Positions 16,539 through 23,419 of a stretch of 27,419 nt of DNA are shown piece after piece. The stretch comes from Clostridia bacterium (lineage in GTDB: Bacteria > Bacillota > Sulfobacillia > SLMV01). Position 1 is the stretch's first letter. Each line of letters starts with the position of its first letter. Made by a program: the position numbers and the translations under genes. Below the pieces are notes generated by a model. It searched no databases. It worked only from the letters and a program-made list of their open reading frames with translations, and was not told the origin of the DNA. The stretch spans positions 1 through 27,419 of the forward strand of contig SLMV01000109.1 of the NCBI GenBank assembly GCA_007133365.1. Reading direction: 5' to 3'.

Positions 16539-17684
16539 TTGCAAACCCAAGCCACCCTTGCTGAACGTGATCAACGTTATGCGCGCCTTCGAAACGAGAT
16601 GGAGAAAGCCGAACTCGATGCCATGATCATCATGGGGAAAGGACACGGATGTGCTGGACGCGGCTATTTTCGCTGGTTCACCGATTTTCATATGTGGTGC
16701 CACCAAGCGGCCATCCTCTTCCCCCTTGAAGGTGAACCAATGATGAGCGGCCAAGTCGGGCAACGGGTAGCCGATGTGGGATGGATCACCGATTTTGTCC
16801 CCAACTATCGCGTGATGCCCCCCTTGATTGCAGAAATCAGGCGACGCGGACTCGACAAGTCGCGATTTGGAATCGCCGGGTACGAGCGGGTGATGGGAAC
16901 CGGCTTTTTCGATGCCTTGCGCGAAGGACTTCCGGACGCCACTTTGGTGGATGCCGATACCCTTATGAACCGGGTACGGGCCATTAAGAGTCCACTCGAA
17001 ATCCAACAAATGCGAGAAGGTTGGGCCCTCTCAAAGGCAGCAATGGAGCGCTTCGTCAACTATCTCGAACCCGGCATGACCGAACGGCAGGCATCGGCAG
17101 AGCCCGTCCGCTTCCTTCATGAACACGGCGCCCGCGACTATCTTATTTTCGTCAACGGCAACATCCCCGGTGATCGGATCGTTGAGTTGGAGGGCATCCT
17201 TTCTTACCATATGGAGATCCTCAATCAAAGCGGTCACTGGTGTGAATTGGAAGTTAATCTCGCCTTTGACTCTCCCTCACCCCTTCAACTTCGCCTGCAA
17301 GAGGCCGACCTCCGGGCTTTTGAAGCGGTAAAAAAAGCTGCCGTCCCTGGTGTCCGTCTAAAGGGCATGTTCAACACCTATCAAGACAGTCTCCGAAATG
17401 ACGGCTGGGTCTTCACCGAACCCCGTCCCCTTCACAACGAATTTCACGGACAGGGGCTTGATTGGGTCGAGTGGCCCATTTACAGCGAACCCGGCATGGA
17501 CACAGAACTAGAAGCCGGCATGGTCCTCAATTACCATCCCTCCCCCAATCCCGGTTATTTTCGCGATGCTGACCCGGATGAGCCGCTCAGAAAACCGGGC
17601 ATTTGTGACACCATCGTCATCACGTCCGACGGCGCGGTTTCATTAAGTGGCGACTGGGACATGCGTTGGCGAATCATGTGCTAG
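16539..17684 (+). CDS. M24-fold protein lacking metal ligands (creatinase-like)
   Basis: This protein of about 381 residues has an N-terminal creatinase-type domain and a C-terminal pita-bread domain (from IKSPLEIQQMREGW). The five metallopeptidase ligands are almost all gone. The Asp pair region reads LNQSGHWCELEVN, the VEPG glutamate is His (NYHPSPN) and the final Glu is Cys (GICDTIVIT). Only the GH-type histidine is kept (FHGQGLD). It cannot be a classical metallopeptidase. It may be a metal-free hydrolase like creatinase or a binding protein. The frame begins ATG 16518, but GAGAGGAG at 16523-16530 dictates the TTG at 16539 (eight-base spacing). It converges with the amidase operon, and its TAG is only two bases from the end of the group II intron. 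Confidence 0.88.
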   Translation: MQTQATLAERDQRYARLRNEMEKAELDAMIIMGKGHGCAGRGYFRWFTDFHMWCHQAAILFPLEGEPMMSGQVGQRVADVGWITDFVPNYRVMPPLIAEIRRRGLDKSRFGIAGYERVMGTGFFDALREGLPDATLVDADTLMNRVRAIKSPLEIQQMREGWALSKAAMERFVNYLEPGMTERQASAEPVRFLHEHGARDYLIFVNGNIPGDRIVELEGILSYHMEILNQSGHWCELEVNLAFDSPSPLQLRLQEADLRAFEAVKKAAVPGVRLKGMFNTYQDSLRNDGWVFTEPRPLHNEFHGQGLDWVEWPIYSEPGMDTELEAGMVLNYHPSPNPGYFRDADPDEPLRKPGICDTIVITSDGAVSLSGDWDMRWRIMC

Positions 17685-17728
17685 GATCGGCTAGGACCCC
17701 GACCGTTAATCAGCCGGGGGACCTCCCT

Positions 17729-17762
17729 CACCACCACGCATACCGTTCGGTACGTGGCGGTT
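17729..17762 (-). ncRNA. Group II intron domain V
   Basis: This 34-base hairpin has a lower stem ACCGCCA/TGGTGGT, a two-base CG bulge on the 3' side, an upper stem CGTACC/GGTATG and a GAAC loop. A CGC triad as used by class C introns is visible in the lower stem. The loop departs from the usual GNRA. Confidence 0.75.
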
Positions 17763-17777
17763 CAATGACTTGAGTGC

Positions 17778-17832
17778 AATACCTCGTATCTGTCGGATAA
17801 TGGGTCATTGTATCCGACAGATACGAGGTATT
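17778..17832. repeat. Perfect 22-bp inverted repeat in intron domain IV
   Basis: The arms 17778-17799 and 17811-17832 are perfectly complementary over 22 bases with an 11-base loop (ATGGGTCATTG). The arms begin AATACCTCG and end TCGGATA. It sits exactly where the maturase gene should continue, between its N-terminal remnant and domain V. Confidence 0.9.
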
Positions 17833-17964
17833 CGTCTGTTCCTCTGCACCGTCCTCCTCTGCGGATTCCAGTGGGACAATACTCCGCAGTCCCTTGCTAC
17901 TCTCTGTTTCCAACATCCCCTCACAAGGGTAGCCTGCTTTCGCAGTTTTCTGCTCTCTTCGCAT
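17833..17964 (-). pseudogene. N-terminal remnant of the intron-encoded protein
   Basis: A minus-strand frame starts with ATG at 17964 (MRREQKTAKAGYPCEG) behind GAGGAAGGTGAGG, at the place where maturase genes of such introns begin. It runs about 44 codons, then enters the 22-bp hairpin and ends in domain VI. No reverse transcriptase motif (such as YADD) is present anywhere in the intron. The gene was therefore lost, or never present in this derivative. Confidence 0.5.
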
Positions 17965-18408
17965 TGCCTCACCTTCCTCTCGTTCAGAGGACTGCCATTG
18001 TTCAGCCCTTCAGCCGGCTTGCCGGCCTACTACGGCTTTTGATGACTTCTTACGGTTCAACTGTCCATTGTTGGACAGTTTGTCGCTGTGGGTTGTCTTG
18101 GCATCCCTCTTGTCAGCAACCACCGCAAGACCTCCCCGGGTAAGAACGATAGCCTTCATCCCATCTACCCGCCGCATCTACTGTATGGGGTTCGGGCAGT
18201 GTCGGACTTCGTTTTACCATGCAAACTCATCCGCCCCGAGACAGTCTTCTATAGCGGTTCTTGTTCATCGGGCCAGGATTTTGCCTCCGGCTTCCTTCAG
18301 ATCCCACGTCACCACGGGCACCCTTGCCATCGGCTAGTGGTCCTACGTGGCCACGGCCCACGGGGGACTTTCACCCCTTAGCATTCGCCCATGCCGGGCG
18401 CACCATAA

Positions 18409-18441
18409 AACCGCGAGACTCCCAAGCGGGGTCTCGCGGTT
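18409..18441 (-). terminator. Terminator of the amidase operon and intron target
   Basis: Perfect 11-bp arms AACCGCGAGAC (18409-18419) and GTCTCGCGGTT (18431-18441) occur, and three further CCC/GGG pairs within the loop extend the stem. On the minus strand TTTTATG follows, then the intron begins at 18403. It starts three bases after the stop of the small GatC-like gene. The convergent M24 gene may have used it too before the insertion. Confidence 0.85.
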
Positions 18442-18444
18442 CGT

Positions 18445-18624
18445 TCACTTCGGTTCACATAAACAAAAGGGGGAGTGCAGGCCTTCGGTCGTTTTCGGCC
18501 GTCGTTTCACCAAATCCTCTTGGGTCCGGCGAATCATTTTGCCAATGACCTCCAGATCCTCATCATCCAACGAAAGGCCCTGTCGCTTGGCTTCGGCCTT
18601 CAGCCAATCCGAACAAGCGGACAA
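18445..18624 (-). CDS. Small GatC/AtzG-like partner of the amidase
   Basis: This 59-residue frame starts with TTG at 18624, immediately after the amidase TGA. AAAGAGG of the amidase's last codons lies eight bases before it, so the two genes are coupled. The product reads as an amphipathic helical protein (SDWLKAEAKRQGLSLDDEDL, then EVIGKMIRRTQEDLVKRR) with a short tail TTEGLHSPFCLCEP. This layout, two helices and then an extended tail beginning with an acidic residue, resembles GatC and the AtzG subunit that wraps around amidases of the AtzE type. It would stabilise the amidase or complete its active complex. The gene itself is well supported by its ribosome binding site, codon use and the terminator right behind it. 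The family assignment is inference. Confidence 0.75.
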   Translation of the reverse strand: MSACSDWLKAEAKRQGLSLDDEDLEVIGKMIRRTQEDLVKRRPKTTEGLHSPFCLCEPK

Positions 18625-19983
18625 TCAAATCACCTCTTTCAGCGCCAAATACCCCTCATGCCAGGGAAAGGCTCGCTCATAAGCCATTGCCGCCTGAAGA
18701 AGGGTCGTCTCATCGTGCCAATGTGCCACCATTTGTAATCCGACCGGGTGCCCGCTTTCAGTAAACCCACACGGAATGGAAATGGCAGGATGCCCGGACA
18801 GATTGAAATGACGGGTGCCCCATGAAGTATCCGGTGGCCGGGTCTCTTCTACCGAGATCGGGACCGGCGGGATTGAGACGGTGGGCGTCACGATCAAATC
18901 CAGATCCGCCATCGCCTTTGCGAGTTCTTGCATCCAAAGGGTGCGGATCTGGCCGGCTTGCTCATATTCTGCGCCACTGTAAAAGGCACCGGATGAAAGG
19001 TGCCGTCGGGCCCGCGTTCCGTACAAGTCTCCCTTTTCTCGCAGGCGTCCCGCGTGAGAGGCAAACGCCTCCACCGCGAGAATAACGCTCGAGGCGGCAG
19101 CCAAATCACCCGCTCGAGGTAGGTCGACCGATCGGAGATCGGCACCGAGAAGGTTCAGTCGATCCAATGCCCGTCTCACGACCCGTTCCACTTCCGAATC
19201 CAAGCCTTCGAAAAAATGTTGGCGAGGAATCCCAATGCTCATTCCCGTCAAATCCCAACAATCCGCCAAAAGCCAATTGCTCGTTTTTGGGTGGGGCGCC
19301 ATCGCATCCATCAATAGCCCGATGTCCGCGACACTCCGGGCCAATGGACCCGCATAATCCATCGACCACGACAGGGGGATGAGACCGTCGACCGGCACCA
19401 ACCCGTGGGTGGCTTTGAGCCCTACCACACCACAGAAACTCGCAGGAGCCCGAATCGAGCCCGCCGTGTCAGAGCCGGTCGCCGCCGGGGCCAACCCTGC
19501 CGCCACCGCATTGGCGGAGCCGGCACTCGAACCTCCGGAAAAGCAACGGGCATCCCACGGCAATCGAGGCGTTCCATAGTGCTCCGTCCCCCCATTGGCA
19601 AACTCATTCGTGTTGGTTTTCCCCAACATCACCATGCCCGCCGCCTCCAACCGCACGACCACCTGGGCATCCTCAGTGATGGTGACATCGTCTAACGCCC
19701 GAGAATGTGCGGTGGTGCGAACCGCTCGCGTATAAAGGACATCCTTATGGGCAATGGGAATGCCGTGCAAAGGACCGCGGTAACAACCCCGGCTAAGTTC
19801 TCGCTCTCGTTCGTGCGCCTGTTTGCGAGCCAACTCCCCACAGACGGTGATATAGCTCTTTAGATGATCATTATATTGATCTATGCGCTGAAGCACCGAC
19901 TCCGTTATTTCAACCGGAGAAACCTCCCGTTTCTGAATCAAATCCGACACCTTCGAAACCGTCATGAACGCCAGATCTTGCAT
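18625..19983 (-). CDS. Amidase, amidase-signature family (GatA/AtzE-like)
   Basis: This 452-residue hydrolase has the full Ser-cisSer-Lys triad: Lys80 (GIPIAHKDV), Ser152 in SGGSSAGSANAVAAG and the nucleophile Ser176 in GSDTAGSIRAP. The amidase signature spans about residues 148-185. The family cleaves a carboxylic amide to acid and ammonia, or moves ammonia in tRNA transamidation. The absence of gatB and the neighbouring amidohydrolase argue for a catabolic amidase. The start is ATG with AAAGGAG seven bases upstream. It lies 44 bases behind the amidohydrolase and abuts a GatC-like small gene, so the likely transcript is amidohydrolase, amidase, small subunit. The substrate is unknown. Confidence 0.94.
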   Translation of the reverse strand: MQDLAFMTVSKVSDLIQKREVSPVEITESVLQRIDQYNDHLKSYITVCGELARKQAHERERELSRGCYRGPLHGIPIAHKDVLYTRAVRTTAHSRALDDVTITEDAQVVVRLEAAGMVMLGKTNTNEFANGGTEHYGTPRLPWDARCFSGGSSAGSANAVAAGLAPAATGSDTAGSIRAPASFCGVVGLKATHGLVPVDGLIPLSWSMDYAGPLARSVADIGLLMDAMAPHPKTSNWLLADCWDLTGMSIGIPRQHFFEGLDSEVERVVRRALDRLNLLGADLRSVDLPRAGDLAAASSVILAVEAFASHAGRLREKGDLYGTRARRHLSSGAFYSGAEYEQAGQIRTLWMQELAKAMADLDLIVTPTVSIPPVPISVEETRPPDTSWGTRHFNLSGHPAISIPCGFTESGHPVGLQMVAHWHDETTLLQAAMAYERAFPWHEGYLALKEVI

Positions 19984-20027
19984 GAGGGGTCTCCTTTACC
20001 ATCTTGCTCTTTACGGGTAGCCGTCAC

Positions 20028-21269
20028 CTAAAGTGAATTTTTAAATAAGGTCCCATCCTTCATCACCAACACCACATAGTCCGGCTCTGCCATCCGCTCG
20101 ATCTCGATCAACGGGTCACCATCCGTTACGATCATATCCGCCAACTTCCCGGGCACGAGTTGACCGGTGTCGAACCCGATCAGTTCTGCGCCATGGCAGG
20201 TGGCGGCCATCAAGACGTCCATCGGGGTCATGCCCGCCTCCACCATTAAGGGGAGTTCACCCCCGTTGGCACCATGGAAGTTGTAGGGAACGCCGGCGTC
20301 CGTTCCCATGGCAATCTTACCCCCCGCCTGATAAACGCCCATAAGGCTTTCCACACCAGCATTCGGATCGGCCTTGGCCTTCTTCACAGCTTCTTCCGGA
20401 ATCCCCGCCGCCGTCCCCATTTTACGAATCTTGGATCCGGCCGTGAGTGTCGGGACCAGATACGCTCCCCGAGCGATGAGCATTTCGATGGCTTCCTCAT
20501 CAAACCAGGTGCCATGTTCGATAGAGTCGACACCAGCGGCCAGGGCATTTTTGATGCCCTCGGTACCCTGAGCATGGGCGGCGGTCCGCTTCCCCCGATT
20601 TTTCGCCTCTTCCACCGCAGCCGCCATGTCTGCACGCGATAGGCCCACGGCACGATTATCCGTGCCCGCTGACAGGATGCCCCCGGTGGCACAAAATTTG
20701 ATGCAATCTGCACCTCGGCGCAATTCGATGCGTGCGGCGCGACGCGCTTCCTCAGGGGTGTCCACCGTCACACTAAAACCATAAGTGTCAGCGACAGGGA
20801 AACCGGGCGGAAATCCGTTTTTGGGATCGGAATGACCGCCGGTAATGGTAAGCGAGCGACCGGCCACTTTCATGCGCGGCCCCGGAATTATACCGGCATT
20901 GACCGAATCCCTCAAAGCAAAATCAATCCCACCGCCAAAGGCACCCAAATCCCGTACGGTGGTAATCCCGGCCATCAAGGCCTTCTTCGCATGGACCACC
21001 GCTTGAATGGTCGATTGGGCCGGGCTGGTCTTAAGTCGCTTCATCGGATCCGGATCACCCGTGTTGACCAGATGCACATGCGCATCAATTAGGCCCGGCA
21101 TCACAGTCCGTCCCCCAAGATCAATCCGCTCGGCATCTTTCGGTACGGTGAAATTCACCATCTTGCCGACATAGGTGATGCGGTTGTCCTCCACCAAAAT
21201 CCCGCCACGTTCAATTGGATCATTTCCTACGCCATCGATTATTTGTCCATCAAGCAAAGCAATGCTCAT
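20028..21269 (-). CDS. Metal-dependent amidohydrolase (imidazolonepropionase/prolidase-like)
   Basis: This 413-residue TIM-barrel enzyme of the amidohydrolase superfamily has all metal ligands: HxH at His64/His66 (IDAHVHL), the bridging carboxylated Lys191 (CIKFCATGG), His232 (AHAQG), His252 (SIEHGTW) and catalytic Asp324 (MGTDAG). The N- and C-terminal beta-sandwich strands are present (GQIIDGVGNDPIE and PGKLADMIVTDGDPL). The closest characterised relatives act on Xaa-Pro or Xaa-Arg/Lys dipeptides or on cyclic amides. The start is ATG behind AGGGGGGA, eight bases upstream. A complete terminator stands just before this ribosome binding site. It is the first gene of the amidase operon and is probably cytoplasmic. 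Confidence 0.93.
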   Translation of the reverse strand: MSIALLDGQIIDGVGNDPIERGGILVEDNRITYVGKMVNFTVPKDAERIDLGGRTVMPGLIDAHVHLVNTGDPDPMKRLKTSPAQSTIQAVVHAKKALMAGITTVRDLGAFGGGIDFALRDSVNAGIIPGPRMKVAGRSLTITGGHSDPKNGFPPGFPVADTYGFSVTVDTPEEARRAARIELRRGADCIKFCATGGILSAGTDNRAVGLSRADMAAAVEEAKNRGKRTAAHAQGTEGIKNALAAGVDSIEHGTWFDEEAIEMLIARGAYLVPTLTAGSKIRKMGTAAGIPEEAVKKAKADPNAGVESLMGVYQAGGKIAMGTDAGVPYNFHGANGGELPLMVEAGMTPMDVLMAATCHGAELIGFDTGQLVPGKLADMIVTDGDPLIEIERMAEPDYVVLVMKDGTLFKNSL

Positions 21270-21850
21270 CGGCGATCCCCCCTAAAAATCCGGACACACG
21301 GTGTCCGGGATCCATCTCTTAATTGTCTGTATGGTTTTCACCAAGAACCCCAGGTGGCATCCATCCTTTGCGTCGTTCGGACATGCCTTATCCTATCCGC
21401 AGTCATTAAAACATGGATCGACAACCCCCTCGTCAATCCGAGGTCCTCACCCGGTAGTCAATCGTTCGGTAAAAGGATAGGCATCCCTGCCCCGAGTCCT
21501 TAAAACCACTCGTTTTCGACCCACATCATGTTAAGGCCATGTGAGCACTAAGCGTCCCGGCAAGAACAAGGCATGAGTGAGATCAACCCGCTCGTTCGCG
21601 CACATTCGGGGGCAGTTTCCGACCCAAGGCATCCTTCCGAATCCAGTCAACCTTTCGTCAAGAACCTGGCGGAGCCTGCTCGCCCGAAATCATGAGCAGG
21701 ATAACCAAAGGGTCCGCGCGTTCGGATCCGACCCGCGGTCACCTTCATACTGTCCAAGTTGAGATTTCGCATATGCTGACGGTCGCGCGTGGTGGGTTGA
21801 GCCCAAATTCGGTATGATAATGATGAATTCCCATCGCAAGGAGGATGGCC
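21270..21850. other. Divergent intergenic region, 581 bases
   Basis: This lies between the minus-strand amidohydrolase and the plus-strand flavodoxin. Apart from the hairpin at 21284-21308 and a weak -10-like TATGATAAT near 21815-21823 ahead of the flavodoxin, I see no gene. I recognise no riboswitch, although the minus-strand leader from about 21500 to 21309 is long enough to hold one. Confidence 0.45.
21284..21308 (-). terminator. Terminator immediately ahead of the amidohydrolase (attenuator candidate)
   Basis: On the minus strand CCGGACAC, a 3-base loop and GTGTCCGG (21308-21290) are followed by A and TTTTT (21288-21284). The ribosome binding site starts only about two bases later and the ATG is 15 bases away. 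Any transcript of the amidohydrolase that starts upstream must pass it. Confidence 0.7.
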
Positions 21851-22321
21851 ATGACCATCGGGATCATCGTATATTCAGAAACGGGCAATACGCTCACCGT
21901 CGCCCGAACGCTCGAACAGCAACTTTCTTCTCAGGGACACCCCGTCACGCTCGAACAACTGCAAGTAACCGGCAATCCGAGATCGAAAGACCAACTTCAA
22001 TTGGAATCACGACCCAACTTAGAGGAATATGAGCGTCTCATCATGGGCTCGCCTGTGCATGCCTTCTCCCTATCACCCGCGATGACGGCGTTTTTGCAAC
22101 AGATCCCCTCGCTCGATCAAAAACCCACCATCGCGTTTGTTACGCAGTTTTTTCCCTTTGCCTGGATGGGCGGGAACCGGGCGCTCCGACAAATGACCAC
22201 GCTTTGTAAAGAACGCTCGGGAAGACTTTTGGCCTCGGCCGTGATCAATTGGTCCCATCCCCGTCGCGATCCCAACATCAGCAAGATTGTCGAACGCCTG
22301 AGTCAAAAGATTATTCAATGA
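21851..22321 (+). CDS. Flavodoxin-family protein
   Basis: This 156-residue flavodoxin fold has the phosphate-binding loop at the N-terminus (IVYSETGNT, residues 6-14), which binds the FMN phosphate. Strand and isoalloxazine-loop regions follow (RLIMGSPVHAFSLSP and FVTQFFPFAWMGG). It carries electrons, or is a flavodoxin-like quinone or iron reductase. The first ATG at 21845 touches the AAGGAGG site, so I prefer the ATG at 21851 (MTIGIIVYSETGNT). It lies 43 bases ahead of the ureohydrolase and may be co-transcribed with it. The redox partner cannot be told. Confidence 0.9.
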   Translation: MTIGIIVYSETGNTLTVARTLEQQLSSQGHPVTLEQLQVTGNPRSKDQLQLESRPNLEEYERLIMGSPVHAFSLSPAMTAFLQQIPSLDQKPTIAFVTQFFPFAWMGGNRALRQMTTLCKERSGRLLASAVINWSHPRRDPNISKIVERLSQKIIQ

Positions 22322-22364
22322 TCACCGCTTCGAAAGGAATCATCCCATCCGAAAGGAGCAGACC

Positions 22365-23324
22365 ATGAGATTTCGTCCCAAACGCGATGCCCTGCCTTTC
22401 GCGGGACTTGCAAGTTTTATGCGCCTTCCCTACACCCAGGATCCCGCATATCTAGACCAGGCGGATACCGCGATCGTGGGGATCCCCTTGGACTCCGGTA
22501 CGTTTTACCGCGCCGGTGCGCGTTTCGGCCCCCGCGCCATCCGCCTCCACTCGCTATACCAATTGGGCCCGTATCACCCGATTCTATCGCTGGATGTCTT
22601 CGAACATTTGAACGTCATCGACTACGGCGATCTTGGGGTCGACCTTCAGGATACCCAAAAAGCCTATCGCATGATTCAAGAGGGGCTGGCACCGCTCATT
22701 GAGCAGGAGATCACCCCCATCTGCCTGGGCGGTGATCACAGCATCAGTTATCCCGTCCTGGGAGCGTTAGCAAGCGCGGTATCCCCCCTGGCGCTGGTTC
22801 ACTTCGATTCACACCCGGATACATTGGATGCCATCCGGGGGAATCGCTATAATCACGGGACGCCCTTTCGGCGGGCAGCAGAGGCTGGCTGGATCGATCC
22901 CGAGCATTCGATCCAAATCGGCATCCGGGGCGCCGGACGCGTTCCCGATCCCAAAGGAGATCCCGGTCCCTTGCCCTTCGAAGTCATCTCGGGAGAGGCC
23001 CTTTGGACCCTGCCCCCTGACCAGGTGGTCGATCGAATTCGCCGGAGGGTCGGGAATCATCCCGTTTATCTAAGTTTTGACCTCGATGTGATGGATGCTG
23101 CCGTGGCACCGGGAACCGGCAGTCCCGAGATTGGCGGCCCCCTATCACGTGACATTCTTCCGATTCTCCGGGGATTGGCCGGACTTCCCATCAAGGGATT
23201 CGATATCGTCGAACTGTTACCGGAGGCAGATCCACAAAATACCACGGCATTATTGGCGGCCAATCTGGTTTTCGAATTCCTGGCCCTCTTGGCGCACCGA
23301 AAGCAAAAAGTCAGTCAAGAATGA
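22365..23324 (+). CDS. Ureohydrolase (agmatinase/arginase family)
   Basis: This 319-residue enzyme of the arginase/agmatinase superfamily has the complete dinuclear manganese site: His125 (LGGDHSISYP), Asp148, His150 and Asp152 (HFDSHPDT), Asp239 and Asp241 (LSFDLDVMDAAVAPGTG). It hydrolyses a guanidino group to urea and an amine. The GTGSPEIGG loop is of the agmatinase-like branch, which also includes guanidinobutyrase, guanidinopropionase and guanidine hydrolase, so the substrate is open. AAAGGAG precedes the ATG at a normal distance. It is followed after 92 bases by the DUF1576 membrane protein, a possible transport partner. Confidence 0.92.
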   Translation: MRFRPKRDALPFAGLASFMRLPYTQDPAYLDQADTAIVGIPLDSGTFYRAGARFGPRAIRLHSLYQLGPYHPILSLDVFEHLNVIDYGDLGVDLQDTQKAYRMIQEGLAPLIEQEITPICLGGDHSISYPVLGALASAVSPLALVHFDSHPDTLDAIRGNRYNHGTPFRRAAEAGWIDPEHSIQIGIRGAGRVPDPKGDPGPLPFEVISGEALWTLPPDQVVDRIRRRVGNHPVYLSFDLDVMDAAVAPGTGSPEIGGPLSRDILPILRGLAGLPIKGFDIVELLPEADPQNTTALLAANLVFEFLALLAHRKQKVSQE

Positions 23325-23403
23325 AGTCAGATTTTAGACCGGCACCTTCTTATCGTTGGTTTCTTTTGGTACATTAGATGCGGTAAGCGACAAAACGGAT
23401 CTG

Positions 23404-23419
23404 AGGAGGAGCGGCTATC
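23404..23419 (+). promoter_or_regulatory. Ribosome binding site pointing to an ATC start
   Basis: AGGAGGA (23404-23410) is followed after six bases by ATC (23417-23419) in frame with the DUF1576 gene. The nearest standard codon, GTG at 23438, is 27 bases away from this site. Confidence 0.55.

Larger units (their letters stand above)
17686..18403 (-). mobile_element. Group II intron without its maturase, inserted after a terminator
   Basis: On the minus strand the 5' end reads GTGCGCCCGGCATGGGC, the classic group II start, and the conserved domain I-III sequence continues to about 17965. Domain V (17729-17762) and a domain VI stem follow, and CCTAGCCGAT gives a 3' end in AT at 17686. A functional element would hold a reverse transcriptase of roughly 1.3 kb. 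Here only about 130 bases of possible N-terminus remain before a 22-bp hairpin. The 5' splice junction lies six bases behind the 11-bp stem of a terminator (18409-18441), the target used by class C introns. The ribozyme core appears whole, so it may still splice or move with a maturase supplied from elsewhere. The boundaries are inferred from motifs. Confidence 0.85.

Noticed and set aside
17778..17832. 22-bp inverted repeat taken as ends of an insertion sequence
   Set aside because: Only 11 bases lie between the arms, there is no transposase, and no target duplication was seen.
17770..18738. Several plus-strand frames of 70-111 codons across the intron region
   Set aside because: They run antisense to the structured group II RNA and the small amidase partner. 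Similar spurious proteins are commonly annotated on such introns.
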